Shown in pieces: positions 40,365 through 48,802 of a DNA stretch of 50,895 bases. The notes beneath the pieces are model-generated. The model was not told the origin of the DNA. It saw only the letters and a program-made list of their open reading frames with translations, and searched no databases. The DNA comes from HGM04593 sp045630965 (GTDB taxonomy: Bacteria > Bacteroidota > Bacteroidia > Bacteroidales > Bacteroidaceae). Position 1 is the stretch's first letter, and each line of letters opens with the position of its first letter. Location: NCBI GenBank assembly GCA_045630965.1, contig JAZQTU010000032.1, positions 1-50,895 on the forward strand, given 5' to 3'. Made by a program: the position numbers and the translations under genes.

Positions 40365-41463
40365 ATTGTCCTACAATTTTTGTCTTTGGCAGTTCTGCAT
40401 TGCGTTTATTTGTCTTTTCGACTAACGCAGCCGCAACCTGAATGAATGCCTGTCCGTCTGGAGTGTCTGCCTTCATAGCTATCGGTATTCCGGCATCACC
40501 ACTTTCACAGATACTCTGCACCAACGGTATTTGCCCTATAAGCGGTATGTTATAAGCCTCAGCCATTCGTTTGCCTCCCTCCTTGCCAAAAATATAATAC
40601 TTATTGTTCGGCAATTCGGCTGGAGTAAACCATGCCATATTCTCCACAAGACCGAGGATAGGTACAGCAACCTTGTCATTAATGAACATATTGACACCCT
40701 TTATTGCTGCAGCAAGTGAAACCTCCTGAGGAGTTGTTACCACGACAGCACCCGTAATAGCGAGACTCTGCACTATTGTCAAGTGAATATCGCTCGTTCC
40801 TGGTGGAAGGTCAATAAGAAAATAGTCAAGTTCGCCCCAGTTTGCATCGGCAATAAGCTGTTTCAAAGCATTGCTTGCCATACTTCCACGCCATAGGATA
40901 GCCTGTTCGGGATCAACAAAGAAACCGATAGAAAGAATCTTTACACCGAATTTTTCTATAGGTTGTATGAGGTCACGTCCATCGATGTGCTCACTGTAGG
41001 GACGTTCATCCTCAACACTGAACATCTTAGGTATAGAAGGACCGAAAATATCGGCATCCAAGAGGCCCACCTTATATCCAAGACGTGCCAACGCAATAGC
41101 AAGGTTCGCCGAGACTGTAGACTTACCTACACCACCTTTACCCGAAGAGACTGCAATGACATTCTTTACCTGTGGGAGAAACTTTCCCACTTCGGGACGA
41201 GCAGCCTGACGGCTTACAACACTGATATTACCCTCTATTTCGACCTCCTTGCCAACATACATATGTATTGCAGCTTCGGCAGACTTCACTACAGAACGTA
41301 TGAACGGGTCGGTCGGTTTGTCAAAGATTAGTGAGAAACTTACTTTATTACCGTCGATACGTATATTGTCATCTACCATGTCGGCTTCAACAAGATTCTT
41401 GCCGTTACCGGGGTAACGCACCTTTTCCAGTGCATCAAGTATTAGTTTTGGATATAGTGCCAT
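40363..41463 (-). CDS. Mrp/ApbC-family P-loop ATPase without the CxxC pair
   Basis: This 366-residue protein has an N-terminal MIP18-like domain (1-80). The deviant Walker A SSGKGGVGKSTVSANLAIAL follows at about 106-125, then DADIFGPSIPKMF. This matches Mrp/ApbC/NBP35 iron-sulfur carriers. The cysteine pair that bridges the cluster in E. coli Mrp (after VENM) is replaced here by VENMAWFTPAELPNNKYYIFG. The whole protein has a single Cys. I start at ATG 41463; an upstream start would overlap the Dabb gene. Cluster transfer by the usual mechanism is doubtful. Confidence 0.87.
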   Translation of the reverse strand: MALYPKLILDALEKVRYPGNGKNLVEADMVDDNIRIDGNKVSFSLIFDKPTDPFIRSVVKSAEAAIHMYVGKEVEIEGNISVVSRQAARPEVGKFLPQVKNVIAVSSGKGGVGKSTVSANLAIALARLGYKVGLLDADIFGPSIPKMFSVEDERPYSEHIDGRDLIQPIEKFGVKILSIGFFVDPEQAILWRGSMASNALKQLIADANWGELDYFLIDLPPGTSDIHLTIVQSLAITGAVVVTTPQEVSLAAAIKGVNMFINDKVAVPILGLVENMAWFTPAELPNNKYYIFGKEGGKRMAEAYNIPLIGQIPLVQSICESGDAGIPIAMKADTPDGQAFIQVAAALVEKTNKRNAELPKTKIVGQ

Positions 41464-41470
41464 GATTGTT

Positions 41471-41773
41471 TCAGATATTGTAGTCGGCTTCGGCACGACC
41501 TTCGGTTATTCCCTTGAAATATGCGGCCACCGCCATGTGTGCAGGATGCACCTTGTAACGCTCCATCGCATCAGCATCGTCAAAGACACTTACAAGCACT
41601 GCGTCAAATGCCGTACCTGCAGTACAGACATTGATACCCACTTCAAGAGATTTTATTTCAGGTATAACACCTACAAGAGCTTCAAGATTCTCTTTTACCC
41701 AGAGCGCATGCTCTGCCTTAGTTTTCCCGTTGGCGCCATCAATGAAACGCCACATTACTATATGTTTGAACAT
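41471..41773 (-). CDS. Dabb-family (stress-responsive A/B barrel) protein
   Basis: This 100-residue protein matches the Dabb ferredoxin-like fold: FKHIVMWRF at the start, IPEIKSLEVGINV in the middle and AMERYKVHPAHMAVA near the end. Members form dimeric alpha-beta barrels of mostly unknown role. A GTG 6 nt upstream could extend it by two residues into the trmB stop region; the ATG is preferred. It sits between trmB and mrp in the same operon. Confidence 0.85.
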   Translation of the reverse strand: MFKHIVMWRFIDGANGKTKAEHALWVKENLEALVGVIPEIKSLEVGINVCTAGTAFDAVLVSVFDDADAMERYKVHPAHMAVAAYFKGITEGRAEADYNI

Positions 41774-41775
41774 TT

Positions 41776-42534
41776 TCACTTACTTGTTTCAAGGCTACTA
41801 CGCTTACTGCGGTTGTAGCTACGGTATTCATCAAGTTCTATTTCAACATCAGGCTCTTCGTACTGTTCTTTGAAAGGAAGGTTGAATGCGATATATTTGA
41901 TTGTGATACCGCGTGACAACCATTGCGATTCGTAGTACGTACGTATCTGCATTATGTCGCTGACCACATCCTGACCGTGGACATCATCAATACATTCGAC
42001 AACCGACAACTTGTTTACCTCTGTTATATATTTGGTATAGGTAAACATGAAGTTACTGTCGGTCTTGAGATGAACAACAGCATCACCGGAGAGGATATTC
42101 CTGTAACGAGCAAGGAAAAGGGATGAAGTCAATCGCTTTGTATATTTTTTCATCTGCGGATCGGGGAATGTCAGCCAGATTTCGCTCACTTCACCCTGTG
42201 CGAACAGACGGTCGATTATTTCAATGTTGGTACGCAAGAAACCTACGTTGACAAGACCTTCAGCTTTGGCTTCAGTAGCTCCAGTCCACATACGTGCACC
42301 CTTTATATCCACACCTATAAAGTTCTTTTCGGGGAAACGGCGCGCAAGAGCAACGGTATATTCACCCCTACCACAGCCAAGTTCCAGCACAATAGGATTG
42401 TCGTTCTTGAAAAAGTCACGGTTCCAGTTACCACGCAACGGGAAGGCAACGTCATCAATTATCGAATACGGGTGTTCTACAACATTCTCCAACTGCGCCA
42501 TGTCGGCAAACTTCTTAAGCTTTCCTTTACCCAT
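41776..42534 (-). CDS. trmB: tRNA (guanine-N7)-methyltransferase
   Basis: This 252-residue enzyme methylates G46 of tRNA. The SAM site is PIVLELGCGRGEYTVALA and the active-site block is IWLTFPDPQMKKYTKRL. GVDIKGARMWTGA lies between. The last ~40 residues form an acidic and basic tail (EEPDVEIELDEYRSYNRS) that is not part of the core fold. It starts 5 bp after ilvE ends in the minus-strand operon. Confidence 0.95.
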   Translation of the reverse strand: MGKGKLKKFADMAQLENVVEHPYSIIDDVAFPLRGNWNRDFFKNDNPIVLELGCGRGEYTVALARRFPEKNFIGVDIKGARMWTGATEAKAEGLVNVGFLRTNIEIIDRLFAQGEVSEIWLTFPDPQMKKYTKRLTSSLFLARYRNILSGDAVVHLKTDSNFMFTYTKYITEVNKLSVVECIDDVHGQDVVSDIMQIRTYYESQWLSRGITIKYIAFNLPFKEQYEEPDVEIELDEYRSYNRSKRSSLETSK

Positions 42535-42539
42535 AAATA

Positions 42540-43562
42540 TCAGATATCAAGAACTGTTACCCAATTATACAAATCCGGTTCATCGCCATACTGAATTGCA
42601 CGCAGATGCTCATACAACTTGGTACATACAGGACCTGGCTTGCCATCTTTAGAGAAAACATATGACTTTCCGGTCTCAAGGTCATCGATACGTTCGATTG
42701 GAGAGATTACTGCAGCTGTACCGCATGCACCAGCCTCTTCAAATGTAGAAAGTTCCTCTTCTGGTATTGGGCGCACCTCAACCTTCATGCCCATATCCTT
42801 TGCTATCTGCTGCAGGCTGTTATTGGTTATAGAAGGAAGTATTGATGTTGAAAGAGGTGTTACATAGGTATTATCCTTGATGCCTATGAAGTTGGCAGCA
42901 CCACACTCGTCAATGTATTTCTTCTCCTTTGCATCAAGATAGAACTCACAAGAGTAGCCCTTGTCATGAGCGAGTTTGTTGGCACGAAGACTTGCTGCAT
43001 AGTTACCGCCAACCTTATACTTACCTGTACCAAGAGGCGCAGAACGGTCATACTCACGAATAATCACGTACGGGTTGGTAGAGAAACCTCCCTTGAAGTA
43101 AGGACCAACCGGAGTCACGAATATTATGAACAGATATTCTGATGCCGGATGCACACCAACCTGCGCACTTGTACCGATCAACAACGGACGTATATAGAGT
43201 GAAGCACCGCTCTCATAAGGTGGAATATAATCCTTATTAAGTTCTACGACCTTTGCAACCATCTTGCGGAACAAGTCTACACTCACCTGTGGCATAAGAA
43301 TACCGTCACAAGTATTCTGCAAACGCTCTGCGTTTGCTTCAAGACGAAAAATTCTAACCTTGCCGTCTTTGCCACGAAAAGCCTTAAGACCCTCAAAAGC
43401 CTCCTGTCCGTAATGCAGACAGGTTGCAGCCATATGCATATTTATATGTTCAGAAGAACTGACCTCTATTTCGCCCCAAGCACCGTCACGGTAGTAACAA
43501 CGGACATTATAGTCGGTTTTTCTGTATCCAAAGCCAATATTTGACCAATCCAGATTTTTCAT
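42540..43562 (-). CDS. ilvE: Branched-chain amino acid aminotransferase
   Basis: This 340-residue fold-type IV PLP enzyme exchanges amino groups between branched-chain amino acids and 2-oxoglutarate. The PLP lysine is in GTGKYKVGGNYAAS. LHYGQEAFEGLKAFRGKDG and IDECGAANFIGI, with SILPSITNNSLQQIA, are typical. The length fits the eukaryote-like type II branch. The 112-bp gap before it contains only a poor -7 match. It leads the ilvE-trmB-Dabb-mrp group. Confidence 0.95.
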   Translation of the reverse strand: MKNLDWSNIGFGYRKTDYNVRCYYRDGAWGEIEVSSSEHINMHMAATCLHYGQEAFEGLKAFRGKDGKVRIFRLEANAERLQNTCDGILMPQVSVDLFRKMVAKVVELNKDYIPPYESGASLYIRPLLIGTSAQVGVHPASEYLFIIFVTPVGPYFKGGFSTNPYVIIREYDRSAPLGTGKYKVGGNYAASLRANKLAHDKGYSCEFYLDAKEKKYIDECGAANFIGIKDNTYVTPLSTSILPSITNNSLQQIAKDMGMKVEVRPIPEEELSTFEEAGACGTAAVISPIERIDDLETGKSYVFSKDGKPGPVCTKLYEHLRAIQYGDEPDLYNWVTVLDI

Positions 43563-43674
43563 ATCTTATTCAAAACTTTACAATTAATTTGCGAAGTTAT
43601 AGTTTTTTGACGTAAAAAGAAAAGCAGAACAAAAAAAGTTTACATGATTATGCTTATCCTGACAAGAAAATATC

Positions 43675-43875
43675 TTATTCTTCACCGTCAATATTCTCTA
43701 GTAACATTTTCACCTCTTCATCAACCTTATACAGTTTATTACGGCAGAACTGGACAAGTTCCGATGCCTCTTTAAGGACAACAGCCAACCTGTCAACATC
43801 CATTCCACCACCCTGTATCGAGTTCATAATCTCTTCAAGACGTTCTACGGCCTGTGTATATGTCAAATTCTCCAT
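43675..43875 (-). CDS. xseB: Exodeoxyribonuclease VII small subunit
   Basis: This 66-residue protein has the XseB signature: LTYTQAVERLEEIMNSIQGG at the N-terminus and LVQFCRNKLYKVDEEV in the second half. It forms a complex with XseA that degrades single-stranded DNA to oligonucleotides. Its start codon shares one base with the xseA stop (TAATG), so it is translated with XseA. Confidence 0.93.
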   Translation of the reverse strand: MENLTYTQAVERLEEIMNSIQGGGMDVDRLAVVLKEASELVQFCRNKLYKVDEEVKMLLENIDGEE

Positions 43876-45068
43876 TATATATTGTTTTTATCTATGACAA
43901 TGCTTGTAAATTCTCCTCCAATGACTTTTGTAGTCACTTCATCACCTGGTACTATACAATCCAATGAACGCACCACCTTACCGTTAACTCTTGTAATACT
44001 GTAGCCAAGAGCAAGTATGTGTTCAGGAGACGAAGCATCGATATATTTTTGACAAAGATCAAGTTTATGATGATGTCCCTGCATAAAAAGTGCAGTTGAT
44101 ACGGGAAGACGTTGTACAATCGACTTCAAACGATGTTTCTCACCATCGACCTTATTACATACTGCAGACACCACACCTTGTTTCATATCGGTAAGCCATT
44201 GTGCCTGTGCAAGCATTGCGTGTACAAGCAATTCTGCCGCGGCCGTTGGTGTCTTTGCACTTGTATGCGCTACCATATCAAGAACACTCTCATCACGGCG
44301 GTGACCAATACCTGTTATCACTGGTAAAGGAAACTGTGCGCAATTATTGGCCAGTTCATACGTATCGAAACAGGACAATTCGCTGACTGCACCTCCGCCA
44401 CGTATTATAACCACGACATCCCAAAAATCGATATTGCCGGCTATTTTATCAAGAGCTGCAATTATGCCCTGCTCTACGCCATTACCCTGCATGGGTGCAG
44501 GAAAAAGTTTTGTATAGAAGACAAAGCCATAACCATTGTTATGCAACTGATCACAGAAATCCCCGTAACCCGCTGCGGTAGATGATGATATCACGGCTAT
44601 ACGTTGTGGCAACAAAGGAAAAAGAAGCTCTTTATTGAGATTTATGACACCTTCATCGGTCAATTGTTTGATAACCTGTTGTCTTCTTCGTGCCATGTCA
44701 CCAATGGTATATGCCGGTTCAATATCACACACATCAAGAGTGTAGCCGTAGAGTTCATGAAAATTGACACTTACCTGCAACAACACTTTAAGCCCTTGTG
44801 CGAATGGTTGCCCAGTCTGCTCCATGAAATATGGACGCAAAAGAGTATATATACGTGACCAGATTGTTCCGCGCGCCTTTGCGACAAGTTCGCCGGTAGC
44901 CTCATCACGTTGTATGAGCTCTATATAACAATGCCCATTGACAGCTTCACGCACCTCACTGAGTTCGCCGGTCACCCAATAGCGTGAAGGCAAAGCATTA
45001 CTTACAGCCTCGCGCACAAGGTTGTTCAGTGAATAAAGAGTGAAAGGATTTTCGATATCGTTAATCAT
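43875..45068 (-). CDS. xseA: Exodeoxyribonuclease VII large subunit
   Basis: This 397-residue protein is the catalytic subunit of exonuclease VII. The N-terminal OB domain starts YSLNNLVREAVSNALP and contains WVTGELSEVRE. The nuclease core shows RIAVISSSTAAGYGDF and VVVIIRGGGAVSELSCFD. ITGIGHRRDESVLDMVAH follows. It is shorter than the E. coli protein (456) because the coiled-coil segment is reduced. I start at ATG 45068, which overlaps the mnmA stop in ATGA; a GTG five codons upstream is an alternative. Confidence 0.95.
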   Translation of the reverse strand: MINDIENPFTLYSLNNLVREAVSNALPSRYWVTGELSEVREAVNGHCYIELIQRDEATGELVAKARGTIWSRIYTLLRPYFMEQTGQPFAQGLKVLLQVSVNFHELYGYTLDVCDIEPAYTIGDMARRRQQVIKQLTDEGVINLNKELLFPLLPQRIAVISSSTAAGYGDFCDQLHNNGYGFVFYTKLFPAPMQGNGVEQGIIAALDKIAGNIDFWDVVVIIRGGGAVSELSCFDTYELANNCAQFPLPVITGIGHRRDESVLDMVAHTSAKTPTAAAELLVHAMLAQAQWLTDMKQGVVSAVCNKVDGEKHRLKSIVQRLPVSTALFMQGHHHKLDLCQKYIDASSPEHILALGYSITRVNGKVVRSLDCIVPGDEVTTKVIGGEFTSIVIDKNNI

Positions 45069-46150
45069 TCTTTTGGAATCCACTGGTTAATACCACGCTG
45101 GTCGGCGATGAATGCTCCGCCGACAACAGTGTTTCCACAATAAAATACAGCCGACTGTCCAGGTGTTATTGCCGATGCCTTGTCATGAAGCACCACAAGC
45201 CATCGTCCGTCACCTACTGCCACAGGGGGATCACACTCGATAGGACGACTACGGTAACGTACACGTACCGTAAGTTTTTCGGGTACACCACCAACCCACT
45301 GTGGTTCATCGACAAGCATATATCGTGTCGTAAGTTGCTCCTCATGCCCCAACATAACAGTATTCTTTGCAGGATTTATCTTTATGACATAAGCCGGATA
45401 ACCAAGAGCAATACCGAGACCTTTGCGCTGACCTACTGTATAGAAAGGAAAACCTTTATGCTTGCCTAACACACGTCCTTCACTATCCACGAAAGAACCG
45501 CCACCGTATTGACTATCAATATCAGGCACATTATCACGCAAGAATTCTCGATAATCGCCCGGTATAAAGCAAACCTCCATGCTCTCTCCGCCTTTGGCTA
45601 GTGCCTCGTAACCATTGGATTTCAAATACTCGATTACCGCAGGTTTATCCATGCCACCGAGTGGGAGAAGAAGTCTTGAAAGCTGGTTCTGATTAAGCCT
45701 CCAGAGAAAATAGCTTTGATCCTTGCGGTCATCATCACCGGTAACGATATAATACCTCTTTTCATCACCTTCACCCAGAGAGACAACCTTTACGTAATGT
45801 CCCGTGGCAATATGTCTGCAACCGAGTTTATCTGCCCACTCTTCAAGAAGACGGAACTTGACTGTCGGGTTGCAGTCCACACAAGGATTTGGGGTCAATC
45901 CTTTTAGATAACTGTCAATAAAGGGCTGAATGACCTGTCTACGAAAATCGTCACGTACATCAACAATGTGATGTTCAATACCCAATCTCGCAGCAAGTTC
46001 ACTTGCCGATTGTGCAGCCGCCTCACCGGCATTACAGGTGATAAAGGTCAACCCCACAACCCTGTAGCCTTGTGACAACAGCATATGACACACCGCAGTA
46101 CTGTCTATGCCGCCACTCATCCCAACCAATACACTCTTTTCAGCCGACAT
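45065..46150 (-). CDS. mnmA: tRNA-specific 2-thiouridylase MnmA
   Basis: This 361-residue enzyme thiolates U34 in tRNAs for Lys, Glu and Gln. The ATP pyrophosphatase loop is GMSGGIDST (10-18). The catalytic cysteines are Cys93 in NPCVDCNPTVKF and Cys194 in EVCFIPGDY. FYTVGQRKGLG is the usual C-terminal domain start. Sulfur comes by relay from a cysteine desulfurase elsewhere. It heads the mnmA-xseA-xseB group and diverges from the MATE gene. Confidence 0.96.
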   Translation of the reverse strand: MSAEKSVLVGMSGGIDSTAVCHMLLSQGYRVVGLTFITCNAGEAAAQSASELAARLGIEHHIVDVRDDFRRQVIQPFIDSYLKGLTPNPCVDCNPTVKFRLLEEWADKLGCRHIATGHYVKVVSLGEGDEKRYYIVTGDDDRKDQSYFLWRLNQNQLSRLLLPLGGMDKPAVIEYLKSNGYEALAKGGESMEVCFIPGDYREFLRDNVPDIDSQYGGGSFVDSEGRVLGKHKGFPFYTVGQRKGLGIALGYPAYVIKINPAKNTVMLGHEEQLTTRYMLVDEPQWVGGVPEKLTVRVRYRSRPIECDPPVAVGDGRWLVVLHDKASAITPGQSAVFYCGNTVVGGAFIADQRGINQWIPKE

Positions 46151-46207
46151 GTATATATTATTGATTTTTTTTGTTTATTTTTGTACACATATATCATATG
46201 CGCCTCA

Positions 46208-46215
46208 CAAAGATA
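46208..46215 (-). promoter_or_regulatory. -7 element for mnmA
   Basis: TATCTTTG on the minus strand lies about 57 nt before the mnmA start codon and forms half of a 14-bp palindrome (46209-46222). On the plus strand TATTTTTG (46176-46183) is the better -7 candidate for the MATE gene. Confidence 0.5.
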
Positions 46216-46265
46216 TATCTTTTTGGATAGAGTTTGATGCGCGATGCAATATTTATATTTTTTTT

Positions 46266-47654
46266 ATGAGCAACACAAAGAACAAGAAAGTCCCCACCGA
46301 ATTAGGAACGGAAAAGATAGGTAAGCTATTGATGCAGTACGCCATACCGGCCATTATTGCACAGACAGCAGCCTCGCTGTACAACATGATTGACAGCGTA
46401 TTCATCGGACATATTCCGGATGTGGGAGCAGAAGCAATTTCCGGACTCGCAACAACATTCCCCTTCATGAACCTGTCTGCGGCATTCGGTGCAATGGTTG
46501 GTGTAGGCGGTGCCACCCAATTATCGGTGAGATTGGGACAACGCGACTACGATTCGGCAAAGAACATACTTGGCAATCTTGTCACACTTAATATAATTGT
46601 GGGTGTCCTGTTTGCCGGCATATCACTTATATTCCTTGATGATATACTGCATTTCTTCGGAGCAAGCGAGAATACTCTGCCATTTGCACGGGACTTCATG
46701 ACAATTATCCTCTATGGAAATGTTGTAACGCACCTCTATTTTGGAATCAACGCGGCATTGAGAGCATCGGGACACCCCAAGCAGGCCATGTATGCTACCA
46801 TAATAACCGTTGTCATGAATATAATTCTTGCCCCGTTGTTCATATATGTTCTTGGCTGGGGCATCAAAGGTGCTGCAACAGCAACCATTTTGGCACAGTG
46901 TATTACTCTTGTGTGGCAGATAAGACTGCTGAGCAACCCCAACGAATTGCTTCACTTGCAACGTGGCATATACAAACTCAGGAAGGATATTGTCAACGGC
47001 ATCCTGAGTATAGGAATGTCACCATTCTTTATAAATGCTGCCGGCTGTTTAGTTGTTATCATCATTAACAAAGGCTTGCGTAACTACGGCAGCGACGGAG
47101 ACATGTCAATTGCAGCATACGGTATCGCAAACAGGGTACAGTTCATTTTTGTAATGGTGGTTCTTGGACTGACACAGGGCATGCAGCCTATTGTAGGATA
47201 CAACTACGGTGCACGCCGCCACGACAGAGTACGCAGTGCATTGATGCTTACAATATTCTGGGGAACAGCAGTCACCACTCTTGGCTTTATCATTGCAGAG
47301 TTCATGCCAGAAACTGTTGCAAAAGCGTTCACAACCGAAGAAAGACTTATAGACATGGCAGCACGGGCCATGCGTATCATGTCAATATTCATGCCATTGA
47401 TCGGTTTCCAGCTTGTAACCACAAACTTCTTCCAGAGTGTAGGCAAAGTACAAAGATCAATATTCCTTTCACTGACAAGACAAGTAATGCTGTTGATACC
47501 TCTATTGCTCATTCTCCCTCTTTTCTTTGGCGAGATGGGCGTATGGTACAGCATGCCGATTTCTGATATAATTGCGGCTATGCTTACAGCCGTAATGTTA
47601 TACATACAGTTTAGAGAGTGGAAGAGAGAAGGTAATAACATACAAAGACAATAA
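46266..47654 (+). CDS. MATE-family multidrug/metabolite efflux transporter
   Basis: This 462-residue protein has about 12 membrane helices in two halves. It contains typical MATE segments: AIPAIIAQTAASLYNMIDSVFIG in the first helices, GVGGATQLSVRLGQRDYDSAKN and TQGMQPIVGYNYGARRHDR. It exchanges a substrate for Na+ or H+ at the inner membrane. The substrate is unknown. I start at ATG 46266, since upstream in-frame codons run through the promoter region and overlap mnmA. The kinase-like gene begins 2 bp after its stop. Confidence 0.92.
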   Translation: MSNTKNKKVPTELGTEKIGKLLMQYAIPAIIAQTAASLYNMIDSVFIGHIPDVGAEAISGLATTFPFMNLSAAFGAMVGVGGATQLSVRLGQRDYDSAKNILGNLVTLNIIVGVLFAGISLIFLDDILHFFGASENTLPFARDFMTIILYGNVVTHLYFGINAALRASGHPKQAMYATIITVVMNIILAPLFIYVLGWGIKGAATATILAQCITLVWQIRLLSNPNELLHLQRGIYKLRKDIVNGILSIGMSPFFINAAGCLVVIIINKGLRNYGSDGDMSIAAYGIANRVQFIFVMVVLGLTQGMQPIVGYNYGARRHDRVRSALMLTIFWGTAVTTLGFIIAEFMPETVAKAFTTEERLIDMAARAMRIMSIFMPLIGFQLVTTNFFQSVGKVQRSIFLSLTRQVMLLIPLLLILPLFFGEMGVWYSMPISDIIAAMLTAVMLYIQFREWKREGNNIQRQ

Positions 47655-47656
47655 CC

Positions 47657-48274
47657 ATGAAGAACTTTGTTGTTTCCATAGGACGCCAATTGGGAAGCGG
47701 AGGCAAAGAGATTGCCGAGAAACTGGGTGAGCGTTTGAACATAAAGGTATATGACAAGAAATTGTTAGAAGTCGCAGCAAAGGAGAGCGGACTGGATACC
47801 ACCGTATTTGAGAAGGCAGATGAGCAGGAGACAAGCAGTTTCTTCGGAGGGCTGTTCAGCATACATGGCTCAATAAGCGATTATATTCCGGGGGAGAACT
47901 GCATGACAAACGAAAAACTGTTCGAGATTCAGAGCGAGACAATTCTGGAAGTTGCTGAAAAGGAGAGCTGCATAGTTGTTGGACGATGCGCTGAATATGT
48001 TCTGCGCGAACATCCGAACATGACAAGTATATTCATCACAGCAGACATCAACGAGCGCATAGTACGCGTTATGGCAAAAGAGGGGATTGAATATGACAAG
48101 GCCATTGAATTCATTGAAAAGGGAGATAAAAAGCGCCGTTCATATCATGACTATTACGCTACAACGCGTTGGGGTGAAGCCAAAAGCTATGATATCTGCG
48201 TGAATTCATCACGAATGGGAATAGAGGGCACGGTCAACTTCCTTTACAACTACATAAAGAACCGTTTTGCCTGA
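47657..48274 (+). CDS. Cytidylate-kinase-like family protein
   Basis: This 205-residue protein begins FVVSIGRQLGSGGKEIAEKL. That is the P-loop of the cytidylate-kinase-like family (PF13189), in place of the usual GxxGSGKS. The middle has an unusual Ser/Gly stretch (EQETSSFFGGLFSIHGS). CIVVGRCAEYVL and DKKRRSYHDYYATTRWG follow, the latter like a lid/CMP-kinase segment. The true substrate of this family is unknown. It shares its stop with the next start (TGATG), so it is coupled to the phosphoesterase gene. Confidence 0.85.
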   Translation: MKNFVVSIGRQLGSGGKEIAEKLGERLNIKVYDKKLLEVAAKESGLDTTVFEKADEQETSSFFGGLFSIHGSISDYIPGENCMTNEKLFEIQSETILEVAEKESCIVVGRCAEYVLREHPNMTSIFITADINERIVRVMAKEGIEYDKAIEFIEKGDKKRRSYHDYYATTRWGEAKSYDICVNSSRMGIEGTVNFLYNYIKNRFA

Positions 48275-48765
48275 TGAAAAGAATTGGTCTCCTGTCAGAC
48301 ACCCATAGCTGGTGGGATGAAAAATATGCACATCACTTTGCAGGGTGCGACGAGATTTGGCATGCCGGTGATATCGGCAGTAGGTTAATAATTGACCGCC
48401 TTGAAGAGATTTGTCCAGTACGCGCAGTATATGGCAATATTGACGGGCAGGAACTACGGTTGCGGTTAAGCGAGCTGCAACGGTTCAAAGTCGAAGAGTG
48501 CAATGTATTGATGAAACACATAGGAGGATACCCCGGGAAATACGACCCTTCAATAAGAGGTATTATATATAAGGAGAAACCGGATATATTCATTGCAGGA
48601 CACTCACATATACTTAAGGTAAAATATGACAATCTGATAGATTGCCTGCACATAAACCCGGGAGCAGCGGGAAAACAGGGATGGCAACAGGTACGGACAT
48701 TGGTAAAGTTCGTTATAGATGGCAAGGAGATTAAAGAACTTGAAATCATTGAACTTGCCGACTGA
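48274..48765 (+). CDS. YfcE/MJ0936-type metallophosphoesterase
   Basis: This 163-residue protein is a compact calcineurin-like phosphoesterase. The metal ligands are all present: LLSDTHS, HAGDIGS, YGNIDG, the His in MKHIGG, and IAGHSHI. Members of this subfamily hydrolyse small phosphodiesters or phosphomonoesters in the cytoplasm. The natural substrate is not evident. It follows the cytidylate-kinase-like gene with a 1-nt overlap and precedes the secreted nuclease gene by 37 bp. Confidence 0.93.
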   Translation: MKRIGLLSDTHSWWDEKYAHHFAGCDEIWHAGDIGSRLIIDRLEEICPVRAVYGNIDGQELRLRLSELQRFKVEECNVLMKHIGGYPGKYDPSIRGIIYKEKPDIFIAGHSHILKVKYDNLIDCLHINPGAAGKQGWQQVRTLVKFVIDGKEIKELEIIELAD

Positions 48766-48802
48766 AACAAAAAGAAGAACAAGGAACACACAATACAGAA
48801 AC

